Notes under the pieces: model-generated
Told to the model about the DNA's origin: nothing
The model's database searches: none
Seen by the model: only the letters and a program-made list of their open reading frames with translations
Part shown: piece after piece, positions 8,875 to 17,588 of the stretch
Numbering within the stretch: the first letter of the stretch is position 1
Layout: each line of letters starts with the position of its first letter
Translations under genes and position numbers: made by a program
Origin: Marinomonas lutimaris
GTDB lineage: Bacteria > Pseudomonadota > Gammaproteobacteria > Pseudomonadales > Marinomonadaceae
DNA length: 64,000 nucleotides
Assembly: GCF_019426345.1 (NCBI RefSeq)
Contig: NZ_JAHLLW010000018.1
Coordinates: forward strand, 31,275 to 95,274
Direction: 5' to 3'

Positions 8875-9360
8875 TCCATTCAAACGTATCCTAGGTCGAT
8901 AGCTCGGTTCCGCTCTGTTGAGCGGAAAAAAGCTTAGGAGTACAAAGCGTTTGAATGGCGTCTAAATTCCGCGTCGGGCTAAAGCCGCGACCTACTCTAG
9001 AGCATGAAAGCTTCGCTTTCATCGGCGCATTACGGTCGTACCTCCCTCATGTCGCCCTACGTTTTTGTTTTCCATCACTGCAATCCCGAAGAAGTCTTTT
9101 CGACGCGACGAAGTTGCGCGACTTTATGGAGTTTCAGAGTCAGTGTTTGACTATTCATCTATCACCAAATAAACAATCTATGCCTTTCGACAAAAATCGT
9201 TTTGCCAAACTGATAATAAACAAAGCGAATGAGACGTTTGGGCGATAGCCCGATAAAGCGATTTTTTGCTTTCCTTTAGACTGAAGTTTTGCATCGTTTG
9301 GCAAAAGTTACCCGCTCAGCAGAGCGGAAAAAAGCTTAGGAATTCAAAGCGTTTGAATGG
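8875..9360 (-). repeat. Dispersed modular repeat, copy C (reverse)
   Basis: The 8849-9427 gap is occupied by a reverse-oriented copy: GAAAGCTTCGCTTTC dyad (9006-9020), TTACGGTCGTACCTCCCTCA, the GACGCGACGAAGTTGCGCGA core (9101-9120) followed by CTTTATGGAGTTTCAGAGTC, AATGAGACGTTTGGGCGATA (9229-9248) and GTTACCCGCTCAGCAGAGCG. Copies of AAAGCGTTTGAATGG border both ends (8944-8958 and 9346-9360), so this copy has direct terminal repeats. Confidence 0.85.
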
Positions 9361-9365
9361 AACCA

Positions 9366-9425
9366 AAGTTTGCAACCCCTCCCTAACCCTCCCCTTGGAA
9401 GACAAAAGGGGAGGGGATTACCCCT
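9366..9425. repeat. CCCTCCCC/GGGGAGGG module
   Basis: A palindromic C/G-rich unit (CCCTCCCCTTGGAAGACAAA, then AGGGGAGGGG) just after the dgt-like gene. Related units occur at 19604-19647 and 25080-25125, each time next to a copy of the larger dispersed repeat, so it is a module of that family. It may act as a terminator for the minus-strand gene. Confidence 0.7.
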
Positions 9426-9427
9426 AT

Positions 9428-10774
9428 CTACATTGGCTCAAACACCGAGCCTAAGCTCGGAACAAACAACTTATTGTACATGCGGCTGGCGTAGTCGTCG
9501 GTCATGGAGGCCATGTAGTCGCAGATGATGCGAAGTCCGTTTTCTCCGCGTTCTTGGCTTTTTTGCCATTCCTTAGCGATTTCTCTTGGCAGTAGTCGGC
9601 TTGGGTCGGCGGAGTAGGCTTCGAACATTTCCAATAACATTTGCTGGCCTTTGTAGACGAGCATTTGCACTTCTGGGCGTTGGATGATGTGTTGCATTTC
9701 GAATTGTTTTAACAAGTTTAAGGCTTGTCGTTGGCCTTCTGGCAAGCCGACTTGGAAGCGTAATAGCGGATGTTCAAATTGTGTTTTTTCGATCACTCGA
9801 CAAGAGGTAATGAACCAGCTAACTAGGCTGCCGATGGCTTCTTTGCGAAGGTGGCTTTGGCGGCTGAACAGTTGGGTGCGAATGTCGTTTAGGTTTTCGG
9901 CTAAAAAGGGTGACGCTAATGCGGCGAGTTTGGGTTCTAGGTGTTCTAGCCACATGTCTTTGGTGACCATGCCGAGGACGATGGCGTCTTCTAGGTCGTG
10001 AACGCCGTAGGCGATGTCGTCAGCGAGGTCCATGATGCTGGTGTCGAAGCTGGCGTGTTTGGCTTTGGCGTGGCCATCTGGCTCGGTTCGGTTTACTTCT
10101 TGTAATAAGCTTTTGTCGGCTTGGCTAAAAGGCTCGATGATCCAATTTAGTAAGTCTTGCTCTTCTTGGTAGACGCATTTTGGTGGCGCCCAGTTAGAAG
10201 CTTTGAATTGGCGAAAGTTAGCGGGTTTTTCTGGGTATTTGCCAACCACGCTGGCGTGTAAAACGGGGTATTTTAAAATTCCTAATAAAGTGCGACGTGT
10301 GACGTCCATGCCATAAATAGGTGAGTAGGAGCCGCGCTTCCCTAGGATTCTTAATGATTGTGCGTTGCCTTCAAAACCGCCATAAGTTTGCATCATGTAG
10401 TTAAGGGCAACTTCACCGCCATGACCAAACGGCGGATGGCCGATGTCGTGACTCAGGCAAACGGTTTCAATTAAAGCATCGTCGGCGAGCCAAGGTTGAA
10501 AGTCGGCATCTGCAGGTGAGCTGAATTTAAGTTGGTGAACAATGCCGTTGCCAATTTGGGCGACTTCTAGAGAGTGTGTTAAGCGTGTACGGCTGTAGTC
10601 GTTTTGTCGAATGGCAAGGATTTGCGTTTTGGATTGTAAGCGACGAAACGCGGCGCTGTGGATGATTCTAGCTCGATCGCGTTGGTAAGGTGTGCGGTAA
10701 TCGTTGTCGCGGGATTCTTGATGACCAGATTGTCTTTCGTGCCAAGGTAGCATTGTGTCTTGTGCGGTTGTCAT
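9428..10774 (-). CDS. dgt: dGTPase-like deoxynucleoside triphosphate triphosphohydrolase (HD domain)
   Basis: 448-residue HD-superfamily protein. Expected motifs are present: RRLQSKTQILAI and TRLTHSLEVAQIGN (first metal His), LSHDIGHPPFGHGGE (HD pair plus downstream His), and a later Asp in SIMDLADDIAYGVHDLEDA. These define the dGTP triphosphohydrolase family, which cleaves dNTPs to nucleoside and tripolyphosphate, affecting dNTP pools and sometimes phage resistance. The length corresponds to the dGTPase-like group rather than the 505-residue enterobacterial Dgt, so substrate preference is uncertain. It is divergent from the short LysR gene at 10886. Confidence 0.9.
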   Translation of the reverse strand: MTTAQDTMLPWHERQSGHQESRDNDYRTPYQRDRARIIHSAAFRRLQSKTQILAIRQNDYSRTRLTHSLEVAQIGNGIVHQLKFSSPADADFQPWLADDALIETVCLSHDIGHPPFGHGGEVALNYMMQTYGGFEGNAQSLRILGKRGSYSPIYGMDVTRRTLLGILKYPVLHASVVGKYPEKPANFRQFKASNWAPPKCVYQEEQDLLNWIIEPFSQADKSLLQEVNRTEPDGHAKAKHASFDTSIMDLADDIAYGVHDLEDAIVLGMVTKDMWLEHLEPKLAALASPFLAENLNDIRTQLFSRQSHLRKEAIGSLVSWFITSCRVIEKTQFEHPLLRFQVGLPEGQRQALNLLKQFEMQHIIQRPEVQMLVYKGQQMLLEMFEAYSADPSRLLPREIAKEWQKSQERGENGLRIICDYMASMTDDYASRMYNKLFVPSLGSVFEPM

Positions 10775-10885
10775 GCTCTTAATCCACTTAGGTTAATAAC
10801 TTTGAGTCTTTCACGAAAACACGATATAGGTCAATGTTCGTAAAATTAGCATTGGGCATAATGGAATTAACTATAAGGAATCTTT

Positions 10886-11191
10886 ATGCTTAATACACAA
10901 CATCTCATTACCTTTAAGGCGTTGGTTGAAACGGGTAGTTTTACCAAAACCGCCAAGCAGTTGGGATTAACTCAGCCTGCGGTTAGCCAACATATTCAAA
11001 AATTAGAACGAGAAATGGGCGAGCCTTTGTTGATTCGACACGGTCGAACGACGGACATGACACCAGCGGGAGAAGTTTTGCTGCAACACATAAAAGAGCT
11101 GGAAGCGTGTTATGAAGGCTTTATGGAATCATGGCATGGTTATCTTGAAAGAAAGTCGAATGGTATTGTTACTGCAATCAAAAGTGCCTGA
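10886..11191 (+). CDS. Stand-alone LysR-type DNA-binding domain (truncated regulator)
   Basis: Only 101 residues. Residues 1-60 form a complete LysR winged helix-turn-helix (LNTQHLITFKALVETGSFTK, TAKQLGLTQPAVSQHIQKLE) and 60-90 the start of the linker helix, but the effector-binding domain of about 200 residues is absent. The last codons and the TGA stop lie inside the 5' arm of a strong hairpin (11178-11210), so the reading frame ends exactly where transcription should stop. Either a mini-regulator or a remnant fixed after deletion. There is an AAGGA ribosome binding site before the ATG. Confidence 0.8.
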   Translation: MLNTQHLITFKALVETGSFTKTAKQLGLTQPAVSQHIQKLEREMGEPLLIRHGRTTDMTPAGEVLLQHIKELEACYEGFMESWHGYLERKSNGIVTAIKSA

Positions 11192-11210
11192 CATTATCAG
11201 GCACTTTTGA
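11178..11210 (+). terminator. Intrinsic terminator overlapping the end of the short LysR gene
   Basis: A 14-bp perfect inverted repeat (TCAAAAGTGCCTGA / TCAGGCACTTTTGA) with a 5-nt loop CATTA, followed by TCTTTT. The 5' arm includes the stop codon of the LysR fragment. It also lies between convergent genes and may stop cysH transcription. Confidence 0.85.
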
Positions 11211-11231
11211 TCTTTTAATAGAAAGAGGCGT

Positions 11232-11981
11232 TTATTGTTGAGCGGTTGGTATGATATTACCAATATGCAGGCCACATTCTTTGTGTTCAGATTCTTCCCA
11301 CCACCAGCGACCTTCGCGTTCGTGCTGATTTGGTAGAATAGGGCGAGTACAAGGCTCGCAGCCTATGCTGGTAAAACCTTTCAAATGCAACTCATTGTAA
11401 GGTACATCAAACATCTTGATGTAGTTCCAAACGTCTTCAGAAGACCAATTTGCCAATGGATTGAATTTAAACAAATCTTTTTCATCTGTGCTAAATGCGC
11501 TGTCTTTTTCGGCAAAAGCTAAGACATTTCGTGTACCTGGGCTTTGGTCTTTGCGTTGTCCGGTTATCCATGCATCTACAGTGGCAAGCTTGCGTTTAAG
11601 TGGCTGTACTTTGCGGATTCCACAGCACTCTTTGTGACCGTCTTCAAAAAAGCTAAACAAGCCTTTTTCGCGGGTGAAGTTTTCTAGAGCTTCACGGTCT
11701 GGGGAAAGAATGTCTATATTGATCTTGTAGTGTTTACGGACTTGTTCGATAAAACGATAGGTTTCTGCATGTAGACGACCAGTGTCCAGTGAAAATACCT
11801 GAATGTCTTTTTTGGCTTTGACAGCCATATCAATTAGAACAACATCTTCTGCACCGCTAAAAGAGATGGCAATGTTGTCGAATTCTTTCATCGCGTTGTG
11901 GATGATTTTTTGTGCTTCGTCTTCTTTGTTGTTGGCAATGAAAGACGCTAAATCAAATGCTGACATAGGATGATTTACCAT
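11232..11981 (-). CDS. cysH: Adenylylsulfate/phosphoadenylylsulfate reductase, Fe-S type
   Basis: Reduces activated sulfate to sulfite in cysteine biosynthesis. The PAPS/APS-binding loop [14 protein letters not shown] and [12 protein letters not shown] are present. Four cysteines arranged as CC (119-120) and CxxC (208, 211) plus the catalytic ECGLH near the C-terminus (Cys236) mark the 4Fe-4S-containing assimilatory type, which normally uses APS (as in Pseudomonas) rather than the cluster-free enterobacterial PAPS enzyme. 249 residues from the ATG at 11981; an internal ATG at 11966 (MSAFDLASF) is an equally possible start, and neither has a clear ribosome binding site. No other cys genes adjoin it. 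Confidence 0.93.
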   Translation of the reverse strand: MVNHPMSAFDLASFIANNKEDEAQKIIHNAMKEFDNIAISFSGAEDVVLIDMAVKAKKDIQVFSLDTGRLHAETYRFIEQVRKHYKINIDILSPDREALENFTREKGLFSFFEDGHKECCGIRKVQPLKRKLATVDAWITGQRKDQSPGTRNVLAFAEKDSAFSTDEKDLFKFNPLANWSSEDVWNYIKMFDVPYNELHLKGFTSIGCEPCTRPILPNQHEREGRWWWEESEHKECGLHIGNIIPTAQQ

Positions 11982-12050
11982 GATCTAGGTTACGATAGCT
12001 GTACCATATCAATTTGCGGCGCCGAAAGAAAAGACGAAAGAACACTAACC

Positions 12051-12710
12051 TTATAATGCTTGACCTATATGGCGTGCTAGCGTTTGGTAAAGTCCATATA
12101 AAATGCCCGCTGTTACACCCCAAATGCGAATGTCTTCGTAATCAATTTCAAAATAACCACGAGACGTTGTATCGAGCACTTTCTTTTTAAAACGATAGTT
12201 TTGCGGCGTTAGCAAGTAGCGTAATGGTACCCAATGGACGGATTTTACTTCTTCTTCACACAGGCTTAATTCACTTCTACGAGTCATTTCAGCGACGATG
12301 GGTTTGATGCAGTAACCCGAGATGGTGCAGTATTCGCCAAGTTCGCCCAATAGGTCGAAACAGTCCGGCGATAGGCCGACTTCTTCTAATGTTTCCCGCA
12401 AAGCTGTGTATTGGATGCTGGCATCATCTGGATCATGTTTGCCACCGGGAAAAGCAATTTGACCTGGGTGGTTGCGCATGTGAAGGGCGCGTTGGGTGAG
12501 AAGTACATACAATTCGCCATTTTCTGGTTCTCGCCAAATAGGGATAAGCACGGCAGCAGATCGGTAATTCAAATCATAACCGCTGGGGAACATTTCCTCG
12601 TCTGGGTTATGGATTTGTTGCGCGTAAGGTTCTCTGTCTAATGCAGCGCGAATATCATCCAAGCTCAGATCAATGGGAGGAGCATTTAAAAACTGCTCAA
12701 TGTCAGACAT
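12051..12710 (-). CDS. CoA pyrophosphatase-like Nudix hydrolase
   Basis: 219 residues when started at the ATG at 12710 (MSDIEQFLNAPP), 8 bp after the pabB stop; a longer frame would run back through pabB and is not credible. The Nudix box is complete: GGKHDPDD...ALRETLEEVGL (G-x5-E-x7-RE-x2-EE-x-G). The NHPGQIAFPGGK lead-in is characteristic of the NudL/YeaB (UPF0035) subfamily that cleaves CoA to 4'-phosphopantetheine and 3',5'-ADP. The pabB-nudL order also occurs in enterobacteria (pabB-yeaB), supporting the call. Confidence 0.9.
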   Translation of the reverse strand: MSDIEQFLNAPPIDLSLDDIRAALDREPYAQQIHNPDEEMFPSGYDLNYRSAAVLIPIWREPENGELYVLLTQRALHMRNHPGQIAFPGGKHDPDDASIQYTALRETLEEVGLSPDCFDLLGELGEYCTISGYCIKPIVAEMTRRSELSLCEEEVKSVHWVPLRYLLTPQNYRFKKKVLDTTSRGYFEIDYEDIRIWGVTAGILYGLYQTLARHIGQAL

Positions 12711-12718
12711 GATACGGC

Positions 12719-14143
12719 CTATTTCAAAAAGTCTTGTTCTAGAGTATGGGTTAATTTGCCCACTTTGGTAAAGGTTTCTTGGTATTCTTCCTGACATTTT
12801 GAATCTGCGACCAGTCCACCGCCTGCCCAACAATGCAAGTTGCCATGGTCTGCAACCAGTGTGCGAATAGTGATACTGGAATCCATTTGACCGTTTGCAC
12901 TGAAGTAAGCGATAGAACCGCAATAGGCTGAACGTTCATGAGGTTCGAGCTCATCGATAATTTCCATCGAGCGAATCTTAGGTGCGCCAGTAATGGAGCC
13001 GCCTGGAAAGCTTTGATGAAAAACACGAATTGCTTGATCCGCCTGATCAATTCGACCTTCTACCGTTGAAACCAAATGATGGACGTTGGCATAACTTTCT
13101 AAGGCAAACAGTTTTGGCACCTTGATGCTGCCGGTTAAGCAGGTGCGGCCTAAGTCGTTGCGCAGCAAATCGACAATCATTAAGTTTTCAGCGCGATCTT
13201 TTTCTGATGCAAGTAACCAATCGGCGTTTGCCTTGTCTTCTTCTGGTGTTTTGCCGCGAGCTACCGTGCCTTTGATTGGTTTGGATTCGACTCTACCTTG
13301 ATCACACAAGAGGAAGCGTTCAGGCGAATGACTTAGTAAACTTTGCTCTGGCGAAAATTCCATGTAAGCGGAAAACGGTGTCGGGCAAACGTCTCTTAAT
13401 GCGTGATACGCCGTAAAGGTATCGCCTTGGTAACGAGTGGAAAAACGCTGTGCCAAATTGACCTGATAACAATCACCGGACTGAATGTAATCTTGAACCG
13501 CAGCAAATTTTTGCGCGTATGCTTCTTCTGTCATGTTCGAGGTAAAGGGCACTTTTAAAGTAAAAGGCCGTGCTTCATTTAAATCATGTTTTACCAGCAC
13601 GTCATCACAGGCGCTGGTAAAGCGATTGATTAGATCGGCAACGTCTTCGGAAAGACACCAAGGTGAAATAATCAATTGAGTGTTTTTTTTCTTGTGACAA
13701 GTCACCACTGCCCAACCATAGAGTCCAATACTCAAGGTTTCTAGCTGGATGTCGTGCTCTACCGTGTCTGGCAATTGCTCGACAAAGTGACCACTTTCGT
13801 AACCGTAATAACCTAATAAGCCGCCAACGAATGGCAAATCTTTTGGGGCAGATTTCGCCCAAGGTTCTTGGCAAATAAGGCTCATTAATTCATTCAACAG
13901 GGTCATTGGGTTGTCAGTATTGCTTAGTTCATAAAGCGGTGTGCTGTACCAAGTGATAGGCTGGCTATTTTTAGTTGGATGAATACGGGCAAGTGGATTG
14001 GCTACTAAAATGTCGAAGTTGGTATCGGGGAAATGTTCGTGATTGCTGTCGAGTAAAGCGGGATAAGGTAAGTCTCGAACAGCAGAAAAGAAGGGCAGTA
14101 ACGACGTCTGATAAGGGAGATTTACTTTTTTGATTTCTGACAT
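12719..14143 (-). CDS. pabB: Aminodeoxychorismate synthase component I
   Basis: 474 residues of the chorismate-binding fold. It converts chorismate to 4-amino-4-deoxychorismate with PabA, towards p-aminobenzoate and folate. Diagnostic features: PIKGTVARG, whose Lys distinguishes PabB from anthranilate synthase TrpE (PxAGT); SEKDRAENLMIVDLLRNDLG (metal and substrate binding); and FPGGSITGAPKIRSMEIIDE near the C-terminus. Length is usual for PabB. It overlaps nothing and is followed closely by the CoA pyrophosphatase gene, with which it should be co-transcribed. Confidence 0.95.
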   Translation of the reverse strand: MSEIKKVNLPYQTSLLPFFSAVRDLPYPALLDSNHEHFPDTNFDILVANPLARIHPTKNSQPITWYSTPLYELSNTDNPMTLLNELMSLICQEPWAKSAPKDLPFVGGLLGYYGYESGHFVEQLPDTVEHDIQLETLSIGLYGWAVVTCHKKKNTQLIISPWCLSEDVADLINRFTSACDDVLVKHDLNEARPFTLKVPFTSNMTEEAYAQKFAAVQDYIQSGDCYQVNLAQRFSTRYQGDTFTAYHALRDVCPTPFSAYMEFSPEQSLLSHSPERFLLCDQGRVESKPIKGTVARGKTPEEDKANADWLLASEKDRAENLMIVDLLRNDLGRTCLTGSIKVPKLFALESYANVHHLVSTVEGRIDQADQAIRVFHQSFPGGSITGAPKIRSMEIIDELEPHERSAYCGSIAYFSANGQMDSSITIRTLVADHGNLHCWAGGGLVADSKCQEEYQETFTKVGKLTHTLEQDFLK

Positions 14144-14303
14144 TTATTTTAATACCTAGTAATATGAGAACTACGCTTATCAATGCTTTGTTAAAAATAG
14201 AATTGATTTCGCTCGCAATATAGTGAACAAGGTCTCAATGTATTCGTTTTACTGATCACAGCATTGTATTCTTTTAATAAGGGTCCTCACAGGTTAATTA
14301 CAA

Positions 14304-15170
14304 GTGTCTGACATTTTTTTTCTTTCTTTACCCAATGCTCGTATTGCTTACCGCCTTTACGAAAACCCACAGGCAGAAAGTGATCGTGCTTGTCTGTTAT
14401 TGCATGGCGCAGGTGTTGCCGGTGAAATTACGTATTCTCCTATGTTGCCGTATTTTACCCAGTGGCGTTGGATGCTGGTGCCCGATCTAAAAGGCATGGG
14501 CGATTCTTTTCATCATCATGGTGAAGAGGGCGCTGTGTCGATTGCTGAATTGACCGACGAAGTCGAAGCGTTATTAGCTCATGTTAAATGGAACGATTTT
14601 GATCTTGTTGCCTATTCTCTTGGCGGTTTGGTTGCGTTGAACTTAAATTATCAGCGTAGCTTGCAAGGCAAAAAGAAAGTCAAAATGGCTTTGTTGGAAC
14701 CTGCGTCTTTGGATCGTGAAGATTTATCTACCTTGATGGATGTTCGTCAAAAGTATCGGCATGCGTCAAAATTGATTCGTGATACCGGCGATGTGGAATT
14801 GGGCGTAGCGAGTTTTATGGATGGCGTGTCACCGAATCGACGCAAGCATCCAGTAGCTGAAGCCACCACACAATCTCGTCTTGCTCATCGACCGTTTGGT
14901 TTTGCTTATGCGCTTGATGCGGTAACAGATCATGTGGAAAGTATGGTAAACGAGCCACATATTCGTCAGGCGATGATTGATGCATCCGAACAAGTATTCT
15001 TGTTCTCTGGTGAATTAAGTCATGAAGCCTTGCGCCAACACTATGATTTGTTGAGCGAACAGAACGCGGCGTGGCAACATAAAACCATGAGCGCGTGTGA
15101 TCATTCATTGCCTTTTCAAAAACCTAGACAAATCGCCAATCATATTAATAATTGGTTTTCAGCGCACTAA
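14304..15170 (+). CDS. Alpha/beta-hydrolase of unknown substrate
   Basis: 288 residues from a GTG start (14304). Oxyanion-hole segment LLLHGAGVAGE, nucleophile elbow LVAYSLGGLVAL (Ser in A-Y-S-L-G), and a late histidine in MSACDHSLPFQKP form the expected catalytic set. No signal peptide, so cytoplasmic. Nothing in the neighbourhood (pabB divergent, pilin genes downstream) suggests the substrate. A 17-bp tandem repeat follows the stop. Confidence 0.85.
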   Translation: MSDIFFLSLPNARIAYRLYENPQAESDRACLLLHGAGVAGEITYSPMLPYFTQWRWMLVPDLKGMGDSFHHHGEEGAVSIAELTDEVEALLAHVKWNDFDLVAYSLGGLVALNLNYQRSLQGKKKVKMALLEPASLDREDLSTLMDVRQKYRHASKLIRDTGDVELGVASFMDGVSPNRRKHPVAEATTQSRLAHRPFGFAYALDAVTDHVESMVNEPHIRQAMIDASEQVFLFSGELSHEALRQHYDLLSEQNAAWQHKTMSACDHSLPFQKPRQIANHINNWFSAH

Positions 15171-15171
15171 T

Positions 15172-15222
15172 ATCAAATAAGCACTAAGATCAAATAAGCA
15201 TTAAGATAAAACAAGCGTTACT
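15172..15222 (+). repeat. Three tandem 17-bp units
   Basis: ATCAAATAAGCACTAAG, ATCAAATAAGCATTAAG and ATAAAACAAGCGTTACT follow one another directly after the hydrolase stop codon. The first two differ at one base; the third has drifted. No function is evident. Confidence 0.7.
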
Positions 15223-15303
15223 AAAAAAGGGCAGGAAGCCAGTTTAATTTATGATTTTCTAGAAAGAAAATGTAAAAAAAACAGGAAAACAAGGAGGTTT
15301 TCA

Positions 15304-15831
15304 ATGAGCCGTCAACACGGTTTTTCTCTGCTGGAACTACTCTGTGTTCTAGCCATCTTGAGCATTTTAGCTTATGCGGGTTCTGCGCAGTTTCTTAGCG
15401 TCAGTCAAAGAACCAAAGATAAAAACACCTTAAAAAATGAAATGAAGCGGCTAGCCGATGCGCTCACTCAAGCGCGTCAATTGGCAGTAATCAGCGGTCA
15501 AACGAGCTTCTTGTGCGGCGGCCAAAACTGCAACGGTGGTTGGTCTTCAGGGTTTACACTTTATCAAATCGAGCCTAATAGCGGTGCTGAAAAACACTAT
15601 CGTCAGATCGTTTTTGATCCTTCCTTGGTGGTATCTTGGCGAGGATTTCCTACCCAGAAAAATCAAATCGAATTTCGATCTAATGGTTTGTCTGGTTATC
15701 AAAATGGCACCTTTGAATTCTGTTTGGGAGCATGGCAAGCGGACCTGATACTCAATCAAAGTGGTCGCTTTTATCTCACTGATCCAAAAGGCTCTTATTC
15801 TCAGGGAACGAATGGAGGGCAATGCGGATGA
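15304..15831 (+). CDS. GspH/FimT-type minor prepilin
   Basis: 175 residues. N-terminal class III signal RQHG/FSLLELLCVLAILSIL: prepilin peptidase cleavage after Gly, Phe at +1 and Glu at +5, then a hydrophobic helix, as in type IV pilins and pseudopilins. The rest fits FimT/GspH (ALTQARQLAVISGQTSFLCG...). A near-perfect ribosome binding site (AAGGAGGT, 15291-15298) precedes the ATG. First gene of a four-gene cluster with translational coupling, probably the minor pilins that prime pilus assembly. Confidence 0.9.
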   Translation: MSRQHGFSLLELLCVLAILSILAYAGSAQFLSVSQRTKDKNTLKNEMKRLADALTQARQLAVISGQTSFLCGGQNCNGGWSSGFTLYQIEPNSGAEKHYRQIVFDPSLVVSWRGFPTQKNQIEFRSNGLSGYQNGTFEFCLGAWQADLILNQSGRFYLTDPKGSYSQGTNGGQCG

Positions 15832-16202
15832 ATAAATATCGCTTAATGCAGCGATTGTCTAAGCCAAGACAAAAGGGTTGGATCATGCTCGAAGTGATTC
15901 TGTGCTTGGCATTATTTGCCGTGGTGTTGCATCTTGTGCAGCGTCAGAGCGAAGTGCAATGGCAATCGGTTCAGCAAGCAGAAGTACAACGTAAACTTGA
16001 TGAAAATCATCAAAAGCAAGCGGCTATGGTGCAGTTAGCTGGATCGGTTACTTGGCTTGATATGCCGAAGAATTCGCCCGATGAAGGTTATCCTGATTGT
16101 CAAAAATGTACAGGCAATGAGCTTAAAAACTGGTTCCATGCTTCACAGCATTTTCTGCCAGAATCGTCGGTATTGAACCTGAGCGAAGAGGGTGAAAAAT
16201 GA
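15828..16202 (+). CDS. Minor prepilin, PilV-like
   Basis: 124 residues. Two ATGs compete (15822 and 15828); the second is preferred because GGAGGG (15814-15819) is then 8 bp away and the start overlaps the preceding stop as ATGA. The prepilin motif is RQKG/WIMLEVILCLALFAVV with Glu at +5. The body is short and has a CxxC (DCQKC) typical of small disulfide-bonded minor pilins. Position between a FimT-like and a PilW-like gene suggests PilV; sequence alone would not decide. Confidence 0.8.
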   Translation: MNKYRLMQRLSKPRQKGWIMLEVILCLALFAVVLHLVQRQSEVQWQSVQQAEVQRKLDENHQKQAAMVQLAGSVTWLDMPKNSPDEGYPDCQKCTGNELKNWFHASQHFLPESSVLNLSEEGEK

Positions 16203-17080
16203 ATCAACGACAGAATATCAAAGGCAGTTTGTTGATCGAATTGCTGGTAGCGTGTGGTTTGATTGCCTTGTTTTTACCCTTTTTAGTGATCGCTATTGCG
16301 CGTATGCAGGAACGCCATCTTTTGACGCAAACTTACCAAGACCAACAGACTATAAAAGCCGCGATTGATCAACACTTAAAGGCACAATGGGCGCGGCTAT
16401 TGCCAGCTAGTTGTGCGATAGATGAGTCGTTATTTTTGATAATTGAATCTGGCATGTCACCGCCGATCCGTTTGGCGACACGGCGTATCGACAAAGCCTC
16501 AGATTGGGTAAAGGGTGTGGATTATGGTTTGTGTCGTAGCTCAGTCACGGTTCGAAAAAATCCCATGGAAACGACCATGTCTTGCCATTGGAAAGTGGGG
16601 GACAGGGCGACTTTTTCGTCTTGCGAATCCCACTACAACGGCCATATTTTTAGTGAGTCTTCGAGTAAAAGCCTGATTCAGCTAGACGATAATTCCGCTA
16701 TTGGTCAGTCTGGTATTATTCAAAGCGAAGATGGTTTTTATTGGTATGTATCTGAAGGCAAAGACGGTTGGAACGCTTTATGGCGTACGCCAGAGGAAAG
16801 CGGTAATTCATTAGAGCTTTGGAATGGTCTTGAGCGCTTTGCTGTTTTCCCTTTGTTGGATGACAGCCAAGATGGTTTGGTAGATACACTGGACACCCAA
16901 TATGGACGCTTTCCGTTAAAAAATCTACGCGGCTTATGGGTGGAATATCAGTATCGGTTGAGTGATTGCAAAGCCGATCGTGATGCAGAATTTCTACAGG
17001 AATACGCTTCTATGCGAGGCGAAAAATGGCATTATTATTCACCTTGTCAGGGCGTGGGTAATCAAATTATTGTGCTGTAA
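16199..17080 (+). CDS. Minor prepilin, PilW-like
   Basis: 293 residues, start overlapping the previous stop by 4 bp (ATGA), indicating coupling. The prepilin motif is NIKG/SLLIELLVACGLIALF with Glu at +5 of the mature form. The large C-terminal globular domain with many Cys and Trp residues and the phrase LRGLWVEYQYRL agree with PilW-type minor pilins. Expected to be processed by PilD and assembled at the pilus tip complex. Confidence 0.82.
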   Translation: MNQRQNIKGSLLIELLVACGLIALFLPFLVIAIARMQERHLLTQTYQDQQTIKAAIDQHLKAQWARLLPASCAIDESLFLIIESGMSPPIRLATRRIDKASDWVKGVDYGLCRSSVTVRKNPMETTMSCHWKVGDRATFSSCESHYNGHIFSESSSKSLIQLDDNSAIGQSGIIQSEDGFYWYVSEGKDGWNALWRTPEESGNSLELWNGLERFAVFPLLDDSQDGLVDTLDTQYGRFPLKNLRGLWVEYQYRLSDCKADRDAEFLQEYASMRGEKWHYYSPCQGVGNQIIVL

Positions 17081-17135
17081 TCTGCGTGTTTTTTGACTCT
17101 CATGGATGAGATGAAAATCTTAAGGAATAGAGAAA

Positions 17136-17588
17136 ATGAATGGGTTATTGTTTCGTACACAACAAGGTTGGGTGTCTTTGCCGATTATTGCTTTGCTACT
17201 GGCGATGTCTAGTTTGTCGATGCATTTTCAGGAAAGGCTCATGGCATCCTATAAATGGCGTGGACAGGTTAACGAGGTGGACGCTAATCTTAAAATATGG
17301 GACGACTTCTATCTAGCTTTTGTCATTTCTCCTAGTTTCACATCCGCAAAGGCGAGTGAATGTATTGGCTTCTGTGAGTTAAGCCAACGCTCAAAAGAAA
17401 ATGGATGGCAAAAAGACGATCAATTTATCTATTATCGCTGGGAAAGTTACGAGTCTCTGCCAGATGAATCTGAAAATACGGATGTTTCCTACCGACTCTG
17501 CGCCACACAAAACCAGCAACAATATCGCTGCTGGTGGTGGCGAGAGAGTAGGTTGCTTGCAAACGGTTCAGTTAGTGTTTCTGGTTAA
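17136..17588 (+). CDS. Fourth minor prepilin-like protein, lacks Glu5
   Basis: 150 residues. The N-terminus FRTQQG/WVSLPIIALLLAMSS looks like a prepilin signal, but the residue at +5 after the cleavage Gly is Pro instead of Glu. Loss of Glu5 is typical of tip subunits such as GspK. The position last in the cluster matches pilX. The rest has paired cysteines (CIGFC) and no motif I recognise. The 3' end overlaps the convergent PP0621-type gene by 17 bp. Confidence 0.75.
   Translation: MNGLLFRTQQGWVSLPIIALLLAMSSLSMHFQERLMASYKWRGQVNEVDANLKIWDDFYLAFVISPSFTSAKASECIGFCELSQRSKENGWQKDDQFIYYRWESYESLPDESENTDVSYRLCATQNQQQYRCWWWRESRLLANGSVSVSG

Noticed and set aside
8955..9248. 97-codon frame in repeat copy C
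   Set aside because: Belongs to the dispersed repeat; the corresponding bases in copies D and F are read in a different frame.
12711..12923. N-terminal extension of the Nudix protein into pabB
   Set aside because: It overlaps 200 bp of a well-supported gene, and the Nudix family begins at the ATG at 12710.
15172..15222. Possible CRISPR-like array
   Set aside because: Only three directly adjoining 17-bp units without spacers.
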